Shown here piece by piece: positions 44,075 to 55,729 of a DNA stretch of 64,000 bases. Both the position numbers and the translations under genes were made by a program. How positions within the stretch are numbered: the stretch's first letter is position 1; the number at the start of each line of letters is the position of its first letter. The stretch comes from Arsenophonus sp046530735. GTDB lineage: Bacteria > Pseudomonadota > Gammaproteobacteria > Enterobacterales > Enterobacteriaceae. The DNA lies in the NCBI GenBank assembly GCA_046530735.1, contig JBHEQV010000007.1, forward strand, positions 1-64,000, in the 5' to 3' direction. The notes beneath the pieces were generated by a model. That model did no database searches. It worked only from the letters and a program-made list of their open reading frames with translations, and was not told the DNA's origin.

Positions 44075-44800
44075 ATTACATTAAAAATTTATATTAGTGC
44101 GATTTTAATCCCATTATCTATCCTTATTTTAATTAGTTTTGTCGCTGATTATTATTATTTTCATTCACTAGTAAAAATCTGAAAATATTTAGTAACTTTT
44201 AGTTAGTTAACTATTTTATTAGTAAGCTTTCAACTTTTCGTTGATAATTATTTTTATCGATAAAAGGTGCATTTAATAAACGTTATGAACTTTTACATCT
44301 TAAAAACATCTAGTATATAGTTATACTTGGATAGGAATTTATTTACAATCTTAATTGATTACGAATCGTTAACTATTATTAGTAATAGCATAGATAGAAT
44401 GACGGGAATAATTACCTCTATTCTCAATATTCAAAAGTTAGATTAATTTTTACTGAGGAGCGCAGTAATAATTTATTAAGCAATGCTAAAGTAGCAGTTT
44501 AAATTATACTATCATTAAGGTTACAAAAACAAATATTTTATATTAATCAAAGCTAGAAATCCAATAAAGAACTTCTCAAAGTAGCAAATCGTTGATCAAC
44601 AAATCTTTTCTCCTATTACTGACCTCAGCTAACCATATGGCACAGACTGAATATTTTTTATTTCTATAAATATGCATCCCATTACTGCACCTGCCAATTA
44701 ACTTACCATTACTTCATATCATCATAACCTTTGAAAAAATTTTTCTTATCGATTTACTTTTTCTACTCAGAAGGCATTTAGTATGAATTTATTTACTCAA
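44075..44800 (+). pseudogene. elyC: elyC (ycbC) pseudogene, envelope biogenesis factor
   Basis: Plus-strand fragments matching E. coli ElyC in order: TLKIYISAILIPLSILILI (44078-44135; E. coli TLKKVIGNMLLPLPLMLLI), LTILLVSFQLFVD (44200-44240), YSYTWIGIYLQS (44320-44355; E. coli GGYTWNPQWAPS), LTIISNSIDRM (44370-44402) and HPITAPAN (44675-44700; E. coli NPLPAPANQLA). Stops and frame changes throughout. In E. coli elyC is co-oriented with kdsB and muk; here it is on the opposite strand, next to an IS481 fragment, which suggests a local inversion. Confidence 0.75.
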
Positions 44801-44902
44801 AAATAACAGTTAATAAAAATTAACAATATCCAACATTTAATGCTATAGTTCTAATCTAGTAGCTATAGATAATTTAAAAAAACTGGTGACATCAATATAA
44901 TT

Positions 44903-45667
44903 TTAAGTAGAAAAAAAAACTTCCCGAACAGCATCGAGATCCTGCTGATTATCAATTCCAGGCCTTGGTGTTTTAACTGCTATAGCAACATGAATTTTAT
45001 TGCCATGCCACAATACACGCAACTGCTCAAGCATTTCTATCGTCTCTAACGAACTTATCGGCCATCCGATATAACGACGTATAAAGCTAGCTCGATAAGC
45101 ATAAATACCAATATGACGTAAAAAATTCTGGTTAATTTTTACTTTATTAATTGCAAAGTTATCACGTTCCCATGGAATAGCAGCTCTAGAAAAATATAAG
45201 GCGTTACTCTGTTTATCCGTTACGACTTTTACAATAGCGGGATCAAATAGTTCATGGGGGTCATTTATTGGTGTCGCTAATGTTGCCATATCGACATTAT
45301 TTAGTATAATATTGCTAGCTAACTGATTAATTATCTCCGGTGGAATTAAAGGTTCATCACCTTGAACATTGATAATAATTTCTTTATCAGAAAATTTATA
45401 TTTTTCAATAACTTCTGCTAATCTTTCAGTCCCTGATTGATGGGAAACATTAGTCATACAGACTTCACCATTTGCTGCTTTCACCACATCAAATACTGCC
45501 TGATGATCAGTCGCTACAATAACACGCGTCGCATCTGACATTAGCACTCTTTCCATTACTCTAATAATCATAGGTTTTCCATGAATATCAGCTAACGACT
45601 TACCTGGTAAGCGATTAGAGGCAAAACGCGCAGGAATAATAACTGTGAACATATTATTTTTCTTCAT
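44903..45667 (-). CDS. kdsB: 3-deoxy-manno-octulosonate cytidylyltransferase
   Basis: Cytoplasmic enzyme activating Kdo with CTP to CMP-Kdo for the lipopolysaccharide inner core. The 254 residues match the family (248 in E. coli). Conserved blocks: VIIPARFASNRLPGKSLADI (about 9-28, CTP site), VATDH (about 51-55), HQSGTERLAEV, NVQGDEPLIPPEII (metal/CTP site, about 99-112), ALYFSRAAIPWERD and FLRHIGIYAYRA. The frame is intact. The ATG lies inside ycaR, overlapping it by 14 bases, the usual arrangement. Together with lpxL it argues that a Kdo-lipid A outer membrane is still made. Confidence 0.97.
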   Translation of the reverse strand: MKKNNMFTVIIPARFASNRLPGKSLADIHGKPMIIRVMERVLMSDATRVIVATDHQAVFDVVKAANGEVCMTNVSHQSGTERLAEVIEKYKFSDKEIIINVQGDEPLIPPEIINQLASNIILNNVDMATLATPINDPHELFDPAIVKVVTDKQSNALYFSRAAIPWERDNFAINKVKINQNFLRHIGIYAYRASFIRRYIGWPISSLETIEMLEQLRVLWHGNKIHVAIAVKTPRPGIDNQQDLDAVREVFFST

Positions 45668-45833
45668 CTAAAAGTAACTCACGAGCCTCTTCTTTTAAGA
45701 GAACCGGTATGTTATTACGAACAGGATAAGCAAGATGATCGAATTTACAGATAAGTTCTAAATTTTGTTTATCATAAACTAATTTTCCATGGCAAATAGG
45801 GCAAGCAATGATATCAAGTAGACGGTGATCCAT
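45654..45833 (-). CDS. ycaR: Trm112/UPF0434-family protein YcaR
   Basis: A 59-residue protein of the Trm112-like YcaR family; the role of bacterial YcaR is not established. Sequence begins MDHRLLDIIACPICHGKLVY, with the conserved CPxC pair at about residues 11 and 14, and continues ...DHLAYPVRNNIPVLL (family: ADRLAFPLRDGIPVLL). It sits immediately upstream of and overlapping kdsB, exactly as in E. coli, which makes the identification secure despite the small size. AAGGA precedes the ATG. The upstream operon partners in E. coli (msbA, lpxK) are not present. Confidence 0.93.
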   Translation of the reverse strand: MDHRLLDIIACPICHGKLVYDKQNLELICKFDHLAYPVRNNIPVLLKEEARELLLDEEK

Positions 45834-46364
45834 GATATTCCTTATAAAAATATAATTTTAAATAAAACTAGAATAGCATAAGCATCCATCATCGTTAACT
45901 TTAATATCTGCTCTAATATGTATTTATATAGTAATCTGGTAAATTGACAGAAAATAGTAATCTAAATTCATAAGCTATAACATCAGCAGAAGCTTAATAT
46001 CCATAAGCATTACATATAACTAAAAATTTAATACAATAACCTTCTTAAGTCATTTATTTTTATTCTTCGTAATAGCTTGACGATTAATATTGATATCTTG
46101 ACTTTCATTGATAAGGAAGATAAATCTATAATCCTGTTTCACATTAAATTATTTTACGCGACCCATTTGTAATCGAAATATCATAATAAAATTTCTTTTG
46201 TTTACTAGGAGACAAATTTCATTTTCTTCTGTGGGGTCTCTCTCTGCATGCCAAATTTCTTCCCACTCTCTTCTATTAAGCTTTTAATAGAAATCCCATT
46301 TTTTTCACTAGATATTCTTACTATCAAAATAGTAGTATTATATTAAAAGCTATATTAGAAACAT
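45834..46364. other. Spacer upstream of ycaR
   Basis: About 530 bases where lpxK/msbA would be expected from E. coli order. I see a minus-strand stretch near 46200-46290 reading EIWHAERDPTEENEI but cannot assign it. Otherwise nothing clear. Confidence 0.3.
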
Positions 46365-47045
46365 TATTAGTAGAAATTCCTTGATACTGCATGAAGGATT
46401 TTTGCTATAAAAGAAGAGCTTGTTATGACAAAGCAAACAGTTATACTGGTATAAAGAGTATTTTTTACTCCCTGTCAACTATAAAAATGCATGTCGTTAT
46501 TAGTTGATTTTACGATTATCTATAAGATAATATCGATACATGCAATTGAAGCAACTCATTTTATTTTATCTTGTCTATATTATCACAGTGAACATGTTAT
46601 CCGCTAAGCGGAAAACACAAAATAATTAGAATTAAAGCAATATCGTTATAAAATTCCAGATTACATGAAAAGATTTAACAATCTTATTGGAAGATCATCT
46701 GGCGAGACTAGATTATAAAGATAAATATTTTAGTTATCTGCAATGTATGTTTAATAGCTTAATTTTGCTGGAATCAGCAAAATAAAAGGCATTGATTTTA
46801 AAATAGCATTTAAATGACAGCACTGCTTCCTTGTTTTAGCGTTGACAGGCAATATAAATATCTAAATACTATTGTTTAAGTCGACGAAATATTTTCTCTA
46901 AATTATTTAAAGGAGAAAGAGTTACTTTTCACATAGTAAAAGTAGAAAACGCAAGAGGGTTAAGGAGATAAAAGGGAATACGAATTGTGATCTTAATTGC
47001 ACAAGGTAGAAAAAGATCATGTGAATAATAAGATTTTTAAAAATT
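46365..47045 (+). mobile_element. IS1595-like element, truncated
   Basis: Matches 27660-28320 (tcacagtgaacatgttatc, ttccagattac...aaaagatttaacaatcttatt, ggagataaaagggaa). The right part is missing where a minus IS256-like copy begins near 47060. Confidence 0.68.
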
Positions 47046-47059
47046 TAATGTCAAAAGTG

Positions 47060-48465
47060 AATTATTAGTAAGTCTGATATATGACGATCAGGATACCGCT
47101 CCATTCTGATACTTATAAATCTATTTTTCATTCTTAAATTGCATGTTGTTTACTACACCAGAGTTAGAAGCTTAAATCTGCTTAGCACTGCTTATCAGAT
47201 TCTAGTTTTTCTTAGCAGATGTAAGCAGTTTAAATACCATAAAAGAGTTGTTTTTATTAAACTACAGTGTTTCGACATCGCCTTCGTAGCCTCACTGCTG
47301 AAAAAGCTGATTCAATCAGATTCGTTGTTCTTATTGACACCAATGCGCTTAACAGGAAGGCATGGATGCCAGCTGTTCTTCTTGATCTTTTCCAGCTTCT
47401 TTATCGCTATAAAATACACTTCGCTGATAAACCTTGCCTAACAAAACATTAAAAGCTTTCTTAGCGGCATCGCGACTCTCTGTTAACCATACTTCCTCAG
47501 CTCAACTCTTAACTTTTGATTGTATCCTATTGCGGAGTGAAAAGGCAGTATATTAGCTATCTTGCGTACTACTCTTCAATAACGTTGAGTGTATTGTGGT
47601 GTTTCTGGACATATTTTTGCTGTTGCATTCAAAACCAAAGGTAGATCTTACGTATCAAGCTCGAGAGATATGATTAAGCTAGATGCTTGCAAAGGATTAA
47701 AAATGAAACCCAGTGCATTTCTGACTTTAAATAACCATTTTCGACTGCAACGAACTATTTATATCTATAATTTTACGTGACAAGATGACAAAGTAAGCAA
47801 AGACGATTATCTTGCCTAACAGAATGACATATGCCTTTCTGTAAGAAATAAACATAACTCGTATCATTTAAATCATACAGGCACCATTGCCTGAGCCTAT
47901 TCTTTAAGCTATTGCTATTTATTCTTTTGATGGTACTTGCAAAGAGAGATTATGTGCTTTCACAGAGAAGCTCATATCTTTGTAAAGATTACCAATATAG
48001 ATGCTTTTCCGGTAAGCCATAATAGAAATTCTTTAACGTTTTTCTTATATGTTTCAGAGTAAGATAATGATGCAACGAGCTGTTGAAACATATTTCGTTT
48101 CCATTGTGCAATAACCTCGATATTGGCACTTTAATCTCAATATAGCTAATACCTGCCTGTACAATTTTGCTGTAGCAAAATAAGAATTACTGGCAGCAGC
48201 TCGCCACTCGTAGATAAGTCAGTCTTAAGTATCTTGTTGCAACATGGCTTAGAGCTTAGTTTCAACAGCTATTCCATCAGATGGCTGTCAGTATTACGGA
48301 TTAGCTTATGAAAGGGATTATGGTAATATCTGATTTCGTGGATATCTCTAGGGTAGATTCATAGCATATCATCTCTCTTTTGTTATAATCATTCATGAAA
48401 TTAATTTAGGATAGATGTCAGAATCTTAAAATTTCTATACATCAGAAATGAGTATAACTTGTTTA
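47060..48465 (-). mobile_element. IS256-family element, full length but decayed
   Basis: Minus-oriented ~1.4 kb copy with left terminus attattagtaagtctgatata. Open stretches of 60-100 codons on the plus strand (47139-47452, 47589-47780) are antisense to the dead transposase. Confidence 0.82.
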
Positions 48466-49097
48466 TCATGCCAAATCAATATTTTGATGATGAACCTAAA
48501 GGGGAATTACTTTATATTTAGCTAATGAGCAGAGAAATAAAATGGTAAAAATATCAAGTTAGTCCCACGCTATTAGCATATTGCCCTCATTGAAATTTTC
48601 TCAGTTAAATTACTAAGCTTCTGTAGACGAAATAAAATCTGGTTGTTATGTCTTTAAATATAGGTATGCAATTAAAAATCAGTAGTTGTATACTCAACCT
48701 AGCTAAATTGACAACAAAATGGTTAAGGAATTTGTTTGGCTTTATAATTTTAGCCGACGAAGATAACGTCAAGTAAAACTCATGGTATAGAAAATATCTT
48801 GAAGTTATCAATAACCTTAAAACTTCAACTAATAATCCAGGCAAAATAACGTTTAGAAAGTACCTTATTAGAGTAAAGGACAGATCTTAGAGGAATTGGA
48901 AATAACCATAGCAAATGATATAGGAGTATCCTACGTCAAGAAAGTATTGACTTACAACTTTATAAACAATTATATTTGATAAAATACCAAAAATAAGGCA
49001 TTGATATTATCAAATTAATTTTAAAAAAAAGTAAAAGCTACTTGCTATCGCATATTATTGCTGTTAATGAACAACATAAAGTAAATTTTTAATATTA
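48466..49097. other. Spacer with an unidentified decayed coding stretch
   Basis: About 630 bases. On the plus strand short protein-like runs occur in shifting frames (FDDEPKGELLYI near 48490, ASVDEIKSGCYVFKYRYAIK near 48625-48685). This suggests a dead gene, but I do not recognise it. Confidence 0.35.
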
Positions 49098-50409
49098 AGC
49101 GAGTTATTTCGATTTTTTGTGTATGGGGTTTCTGGGATGATGATGTATCTTGCTGATTGATTTCATGAATGATTTCAACAACAGAGAAATGATATACTAT
49201 GAAAATCTACCCTACAGAAAGATATCGTGAAACAAAATATTACTTTTGTTCTCTTAATATGATCTCATCCGTAACGATTATTGCCACCGCAAACCATATA
49301 AACTAGTGTTGGCGATATTGGAATTAAAATATCTAAGGTCCAGAGATCGCATCAATAACAGAAAATACCTTCAGCAGCTCATTGCTACCAACATACCTGA
49401 ATCATGAAAAAGCGGTGAAGAGTTGCTACCAATGGATCTATACATCCTGAAAGGAAAGAGGGATTATCCACCAGTGATTTTCATGATTCTGAAGTAGCTT
49501 TTCTGTGAAAAGCACATGCGCTCTCTCTGCTAGTAGGATCAGCAGACTGAAACAGCAATAGCTTGAATAGCACAGGTAATACTAGGCTGCGTGATTAAGA
49601 GATGCGAGTTACCTTTAATTTATTGGCGGAAAGAATATGCCGCTCTATCAGAATAGCCGATCGTCTTTACCTGCTGGTTAAAGCGCCTATACTGCATGGA
49701 TGGTAAGAGGTCGTTTCGGTCGAAGATGATTATTGAGAGTTAGAAGCAACTTGAACTGAACTTCTGGATGGCCGTGAGAGTATGGCTTAAACCTATCTTC
49801 CATGAGCTTTGAACGGGGTGGATGGGGAGATGCGGTACTTGGTTTTTTTTGAATGCAATGACAAGATATTCTTGAACGCGCAGTATTAATGCTGTTAGAT
49901 ACATAAAATACCTGAGGTGTTGGTTTCACTCCTAAAAGTAGCAGCCAAAAGTTAAAGGCGAGTTGCAAGAGGTATGGTTAGCAGCTAGATATTATGATGC
50001 TAATTATAAATCCATTAATGTTTTTGTTGATAAGGCTTTCAGTGTATTCCGTTCAGAGATAAAGAAGATAAAGAAATATTGAAAAGAACGGCTGGGATTC
50101 TATGATTCCTCCTAAATGCGCTGAGTATCAATTAAAAACGATGAATTTTATTGAATCGGCTTTTGCGCGATACTAAGGATATGAAGGCGACGCAAAAAAG
50201 TACTGTAGTTCAAGAAAAACAACTATTTCAATGAAAATTAAGCTATTCCTGCTTTTCAGAATAGCTGAAGAACCGGGGACACTAAGGGAATTTGAATTAT
50301 TTCACCCCTAGCGATAAACAACGTTTTATTTAATAATGGAGAACATATTATCTAAAGCATTAGAGCGGAATGTAGTCTGACCGCGACCATACACTAGATT
50401 TTCTAATAA
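49098..50409 (+). mobile_element. IS256-family element, decayed, slightly shortened
   Basis: Plus-oriented copy, about 1.31 kb, with some internal loss near 49290. The right end has ctagattttctaataactt. NNMINFIESAFA-type remnants lie near 50140-50170. The antisense open stretch 49687-49968 is not a gene. Confidence 0.8.
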
Positions 50410-50616
50410 CTTAAACATAATCTATTACTAGAAATAGAACATATATTGTAAAATATCATCGTTCTATCATTTAATTAATAAAAGTTAACAAATTTTCTTA
50501 AAAACCAGCAAAGTCAGAATTTTATCGTAAATGAAATTTATTTTTAATTGACTACATCTAGATAAAATCTTATATAATAAGAAAATTATAATGAATCTTA
50601 ACAGGAGCGTTGAAAG

Positions 50617-51858
50617 ATGAAAAAAAGACTAATGATATGTCTTCTTTGTATTTTGATATCACCAGTAAGTTTTTCATTAGAAAAACTTCAAGATCATGAA
50701 TTAACTCAAGTATTAATTTTAAGTAGGCATAATTTAAGAGCACCAATAGTATATAAGGATATATTAACCCGTTCAACAAATAAACTTTGGCCTATTTGGC
50801 ATACTAAAGATGCAAATCTTACAACTAAAGGTGAGCAGTTAGAGATTTATATGGGAAACTATTTTAAATATTGGTTTCATAGGGTAGGCCTATTGCGCAG
50901 AGATCAGTGTCCAGACTCAAATAATGTTTATATTTATGCAAATAATCAACAACGCACTATTGCTACAGCTCAATCTTTTATTAGAGGTGCATTTCCTGAT
51001 TGCTCAGTTAAAGCTTTTTATCGCTCAGATATGAGCGAAGGAAAATTTGATCCTATTTTTGATCCAGTTGTCACTGACAGTAGTGCAGAATTTAAACGAC
51101 AAGCTACAAGCGCTATGACAGAAAAATTAGCACATTTAGATTTAGCTGAAGCTTATAAACAAATTTCAACGATATTGGATTTTAAGAATTCAACGCTGTG
51201 TAAAAAAGATAAGTTGTGCGATCTGGTTAGCTCCCCTAATACAATCATCATTAATCCCGATAAACAACCCGTTGTGTTTGGGCCGTTAGGATTAACAACA
51301 AATATTGTAGATATATTTGATCTACAATATTACGAAGGGTTTCCTATAAAAGATGTAGCATGGGGAACTATTAATACACCAGAACAATGGAAAACACTTA
51401 ATAAAATTAAAAATAGCTATTATTCAGTTGCATTTAGAACTAAAATTATTGCTAAGAATGTAGCTAAGCCTCTATTAAATTATATTAACTTACATTTTGT
51501 TAACCAAACTAATAAAGAAAAATCAAAATTACTTATTATGTTTGGTCATGATTCAAATATTGCGTCAGTCATGTCTGCTTTGGATTTCGCTCCTTATCAA
51601 TTGCCTGAACAATATGAACATACGCCAATTGGTGGAAAATTAGTGTTTCAACGTTGGCATAATAAGAAAACTAACAAAGATTATCTAAAAATTGAATATA
51701 TTTATCAGTCAGCGAATCAATTACGAGATAAGACGCCATTAACATTGAATAACCCACCAAAACAGGTCACTTTATCGCTTCAAAATTGCCCACTTAATGA
51801 AAATAACTTATGCAACTGGGATGATTTTGAAAAAGGCATGCAACAAGCTTTAAATTAA
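50617..51858 (+). CDS. agp: Periplasmic glucose-1-phosphatase
   Basis: Histidine acid phosphatase that hydrolyses glucose-1-phosphate in the periplasm, releasing glucose; the family also has some phytase activity. The 413 residues match E. coli Agp. Signal peptide about 1-20 (MKKRLMICLLCILISPVSFS). The catalytic RHxxRxP motif appears as SRHNLRAP (about 37-44; Agp has asparagine where many relatives have glycine), and the C-terminal HD proton-donor motif as FGHDSNIAS (about 308-316). Six cysteines remain for the disulfides, e.g. CKKDKLC and CPLNENNLC. AGGAG lies ahead of the ATG. It stands alone between IS remnants with its own terminator. A scavenging enzyme kept intact in such a decayed region is notable. 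Confidence 0.95.
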   Translation: MKKRLMICLLCILISPVSFSLEKLQDHELTQVLILSRHNLRAPIVYKDILTRSTNKLWPIWHTKDANLTTKGEQLEIYMGNYFKYWFHRVGLLRRDQCPDSNNVYIYANNQQRTIATAQSFIRGAFPDCSVKAFYRSDMSEGKFDPIFDPVVTDSSAEFKRQATSAMTEKLAHLDLAEAYKQISTILDFKNSTLCKKDKLCDLVSSPNTIIINPDKQPVVFGPLGLTTNIVDIFDLQYYEGFPIKDVAWGTINTPEQWKTLNKIKNSYYSVAFRTKIIAKNVAKPLLNYINLHFVNQTNKEKSKLLIMFGHDSNIASVMSALDFAPYQLPEQYEHTPIGGKLVFQRWHNKKTNKDYLKIEYIYQSANQLRDKTPLTLNNPPKQVTLSLQNCPLNENNLCNWDDFEKGMQQALN

Positions 51859-51886
51859 AAAAAAGTTAATATTGATTAAATTAAAT

Positions 51887-51920
51887 AAAAAGCAGCGTGG
51901 AGTTAACGCTGCTTTTATTA
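51887..51920 (+). terminator. Rho-independent terminator of agp
   Basis: Stem AAAAGCAGCG / CGCTGCTTTT with a nine-base loop, about 30 bases after the agp stop, followed by a T-containing AT-rich run. Confidence 0.85.
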
Positions 51921-52011
51921 ATATTTACTTTTGTGGTGAATATTTCTATGATAATATTTTAGCAAGAAATAATTTTCTAACTAAATTGTAATTAACCTAT
52001 AAAAAGTAGAT

Positions 52012-53405
52012 TAGGTTTATATTTCTGGTGTTGTAGTTTCCTGAAGAGGAGATATTGGCATATCAAACCTGCCAATTAATTTGGGTAAATCATCTCAACA
52101 ATATAGAGATTATATGGCGTAAAAGTTTATCCTACAGGTAGATGTGAAACTAGAGATTACCTCTAATCTTTTGCATAAATGCATCTGTAAAGTAATGGTG
52201 GATGACAGGCGCTGATTAGGTGTGCTATTAAGGCAAAGCTCCAAACCATCTTGCTAACAAATACTAAGTTCCAACTTATGAAAAACATAACAATTATTTA
52301 CCACGTGAACCATTATAGACTTGTATTGGTGATGTCTATATTTAAAGTGCCTGAGATCAGGAATTGCAGCTGCAACGAGATATACTTCAGCATCCTATTA
52401 CTACTCTCTTATCCCGAATAGTAGAAAACATCGAAGAATTGATAACCATCCCTGTATACCTACAAATCATCTCCACTAATGATTTTTACAAAATTATTAC
52501 GTCGCTTCACGGTGAAAGCACGTGATCTTTTTATTAGTGCCCCATCAACAGACTGAAATAGTGATAGCTTTGAAGAATAACAGCCAATAGTAGCTATGTG
52601 ATTTAAGCGATATGCGTTACGTTTATTTTTAGGCGGAATGCATGTTCCGTTCTATTAGACAAGCAGATTACTTTTGCCTGATGTTCATTATCAGCGACAT
52701 ATCCATGGATGGTAAGGAGATGGTTGCAGTATAAGATGCTTATCAAGAGTTAGAAATAAACTTGGCGAACTTCTTAATTGCCTGTAAGGCGGAGCCTTAA
52801 CCGTATTTATTAGACTTGGATGCCTCAGGGTACACGGTGCTTGGTTTTTTTTTTGGATGCAATGGCAAAGATATTTCCGGATACGCAGCAATCAATGTTC
52901 TTAAGTGTATAAAATAGCTGATTTACTAGCTTCACTCTTAAAAGGCACAACCGAAAGTTAAGGTTGAGCTGCAGGAAGATCTGGACTAGAAAAGAGAGCG
53001 CGATGCTGCTAATAAATCCCTTAATATTTTATTGGTAATGTGGTTTTCAGCGAATATTCTACAGCGAGGAAGATATTGGAGAAAGATTAAGAAGAACGAC
53101 TCAGATTTTACGATTTTTCTTCAGTGCACTGAAGATTAATAAAAATAAAAAATTCAATTGAATCAGATTTTGGAATAGTATGAGAGTATGAAGCTGACGC
53201 GCGAAAAGTACTGTTGTTCGAAGAAACAACCCTTTCAATGCTATTTAAACTGCTATCCGTCTACTTAAAAAGCAGGAATTAGGTAATGGAATTTAATCTC
53301 CTGATCATTGATGGTAACCGATATCCAATTTAAGGATGGATAGCCAGATTCACGAAGTATCAGAGTAGAGCTTGATCGCTATACACCCAGATTTACTAAT
53401 AACTA
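52012..53405 (+). mobile_element. IS256-family element, full length but decayed
   Basis: Plus-oriented ~1.39 kb copy from the ttatatttctggtgttg terminus to agatttactaataact. Frameshifted throughout. Confidence 0.82.
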
Positions 53406-53476
53406 TCAATTGATTAACAAAAAGCTTATATAGATAAGCATAGTGACTAGTTTTATAACATAGCCTCTAATTTTTG

Positions 53477-54421
53477 TTAATCGTGTATGTTATCAAGCTC
53501 ACCATAAAGCGATGGCATGCCTCTGGGTCTAGTTTTAAACCGACGATGTAACCACATATATTGTTCAGGTGCTTCCATAATTTGTCTTTCAATTAGTTCA
53601 TTCATAAATGCTGCGGTAGAAATTTCATCCTGCTGTACAAAGTTGATTATTGCAGGTTGAATGAGTAATTCATAACCCTTTGCATTAGCTAACCGCTTTG
53701 GGGTAAAAGGTATTATAGCAGGATTGGTAAGTTTAGTCAGAATATGGGTACCTATGGTAGTAGCAGTATTTTTGACTGCAAAAAAAGGTACAAAAACACT
53801 TTTTTTTGGGCCATAGTCATGATCTGGTGCATACCATAAGATTTCTCCTTCTTTAAGGCTACGTATCATACCTTTTATATCTTTTCGATCAAGCATAAAT
53901 TTATTAGAACGCAATCGTCCTCGGATTTGCAACCAGTTCATTACCGGATTGTCATTTTGACGATATACACCAATACCAGGATTTAATATACCAAAGATAC
54001 GAGCGCCTAATTCGAGCGTTAAAAAATGAATTCCTACTACAATGATTCCTTGCCCTGTCAGCTGAATTTTTTTAATATTCTTTTGTCCTTTAATTGTAAA
54101 CCAACGCTGTATACGTCTATCAGACCAGAACCATGCCATACCTGTCTCAAATAATCCCATACCAACTGATTCAAAATTTTTATTGATCATATCCTGGCGT
54201 TTCTGTGAACTCATAATAGGAAAACAGAGTTCTAAATTACGTTTTGCAATTTGTAGGCGTTTTTTTAGGAAATATTTGGATAACCGTCCAAGACAAGTTC
54301 CTATCCAATAGATAACTGGATAAGGTAGTAAAACCAGCAAATAAAGAAGCCCAATAGCTAACCATGTTAGCCAATATTGGGGATGTAAATATAAAATTTT
54401 AAAAGGAGATATTTTTATCAT
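53477..54421 (-). CDS. lpxL: Lipid A late lauroyl acyltransferase LpxL (HtrB)
   Basis: Inner-membrane acyltransferase that adds a secondary acyl chain to Kdo2-lipid IVA. The 314 residues match the E. coli family (about 306). One hydrophobic anchor at about 17-37 follows YLHPQYWLTW, a stretch shared with LpxL and LpxP. The catalytic HxxxxE box is in VGIHFLTLELGAR. Other conserved blocks: NFESVGMGLFETGMAWFW, GVYRQNDNPVMNWLQ, RSNKFMLDRKDIKGMI, YAPDHDYGP and EQYMWLHRRFKTRP. The paralogue LpxP (cold-induced) is very similar, so LpxL versus LpxP rests on overall likeness only. Monocistronic, flanked by IS remnants. With kdsB it indicates continued lipid A maturation. Confidence 0.92.
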   Translation of the reverse strand: MIKISPFKILYLHPQYWLTWLAIGLLYLLVLLPYPVIYWIGTCLGRLSKYFLKKRLQIAKRNLELCFPIMSSQKRQDMINKNFESVGMGLFETGMAWFWSDRRIQRWFTIKGQKNIKKIQLTGQGIIVVGIHFLTLELGARIFGILNPGIGVYRQNDNPVMNWLQIRGRLRSNKFMLDRKDIKGMIRSLKEGEILWYAPDHDYGPKKSVFVPFFAVKNTATTIGTHILTKLTNPAIIPFTPKRLANAKGYELLIQPAIINFVQQDEISTAAFMNELIERQIMEAPEQYMWLHRRFKTRPRGMPSLYGELDNIHD

Positions 54422-54654
54422 CTAGATTTTATTTAGTTAGATTAACATGGCTATTTTAGCAAAAGTTCTTACTTTTCTCTCGCAGAGCAATTTATAGCTA
54501 CATCTGTATTTCAATTTTTGTACTTTTAAGCAATTTTCTCCATCCTAAATAATTTAGTAAATAAAACGACCTCACACCATTGAATTTTCTTATCTATCCT
54601 TTTAATCAGCTAATATAACTATTCACAATTTAAATCTGCAATTTCTTATGAATA

Positions 54655-55480
54655 ACTCTCTAGTTATCTAATCTTATTAGGCAATGATGACTAATTTAGT
54701 GCTCTATGAAAAGGCTTCATCATTTACCTCCATTCAAGCTAATGATGAACTTTTTATCGATAATCGGCTAAAGAAAACGACTAACGCACTCTGTATTAAA
54801 CTCTTCAAGAGTCTCATTGTTCACATGACCATTTCAATCTCAGGCGATTAAGATCGTGATTCGTTCTTTCCATTTATCTCCTTCTCTTCCACATTTCTCA
54901 TCTTTTCTATATGAAATAGAACGCTTCTTTTCATGGATTTAGAGAAAATATTTCATTAACTTTAACAATAGCATTTAGTGCACTTAAGTTGACTATTTCT
55001 GCTTAAGCAAGAAAAAAGAGGGAACACGCCGCTCCCCCATCATCTAAACACTATTTAAAAAATTAATACCTATTTGTTTCGCTAACTTTCATAAATTCAA
55101 GATATTCAACATACATAGCAGATAACTAAATCATCTATCCTTGTGATGTAGTTTCGCTAGAGAACTTTCAATAAGATTATTAAATCTTTTCGTGCAATCT
55201 GAAATTTGTAACGATATCACTGTAACTATAATGAATGTCTTCAGTGAAGATTTATATTCACTGTGATAATATTGACAGAATAAACTGGAATAAATTAATT
55301 CAATACATGAATTGATATTATCCGAGAGAGCTAGTTGACTAGCTAATTAATGAAATGCAACCCTATATTAATAGGGGGTGAGGAAAGAATCTCTATATCT
55401 GCATAACTGTTTACTTTTATGGTAACCTATGGAGTGAAATCCTTCTTTACAGTATAAGAGATTTTTACTGATAACCTTTT
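54655..55480 (-). mobile_element. IS1595-like element, decayed
   Basis: Minus-oriented copy. On the minus strand NGHVNNETLEEFNTECVSRF (about 54840-54790) corresponds to the RDRKGHVSDKILEEFN region of the plus copies, and KCGREGDKWKERI lies just before it. Interrupted by stops. Confidence 0.7.
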
Positions 55481-55729
55481 TCAACATAGGGATACTTAAT
55501 CACCATTTATTTTTTATCCTTTCTTTGTTTTCAACACAATTAGCATATATTTCCACTGATGAAGTGATGCACTTCTATTTTATATGAACTTACAGTACAA
55601 TAATTGGCATAGATTATTGAAGATCATATCTCGAGATATTTTTCAGTAATATCAAATATAAATAAAATAATAGTGAACACTATAATGATCGATCGTATTT
55701 ATTTAAATAAATACAAAGCAAGAAAATAA

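Noticed and set aside
43854..44075. 73-codon plus-strand ORF with hydrophobic stretches
   Set aside because: Runs from an IS481-like end into the dead elyC; neither part is a complete gene.
49687..49968. 93-codon minus-strand ORF
   Set aside because: Antisense to a plus-oriented decayed IS256 transposase.
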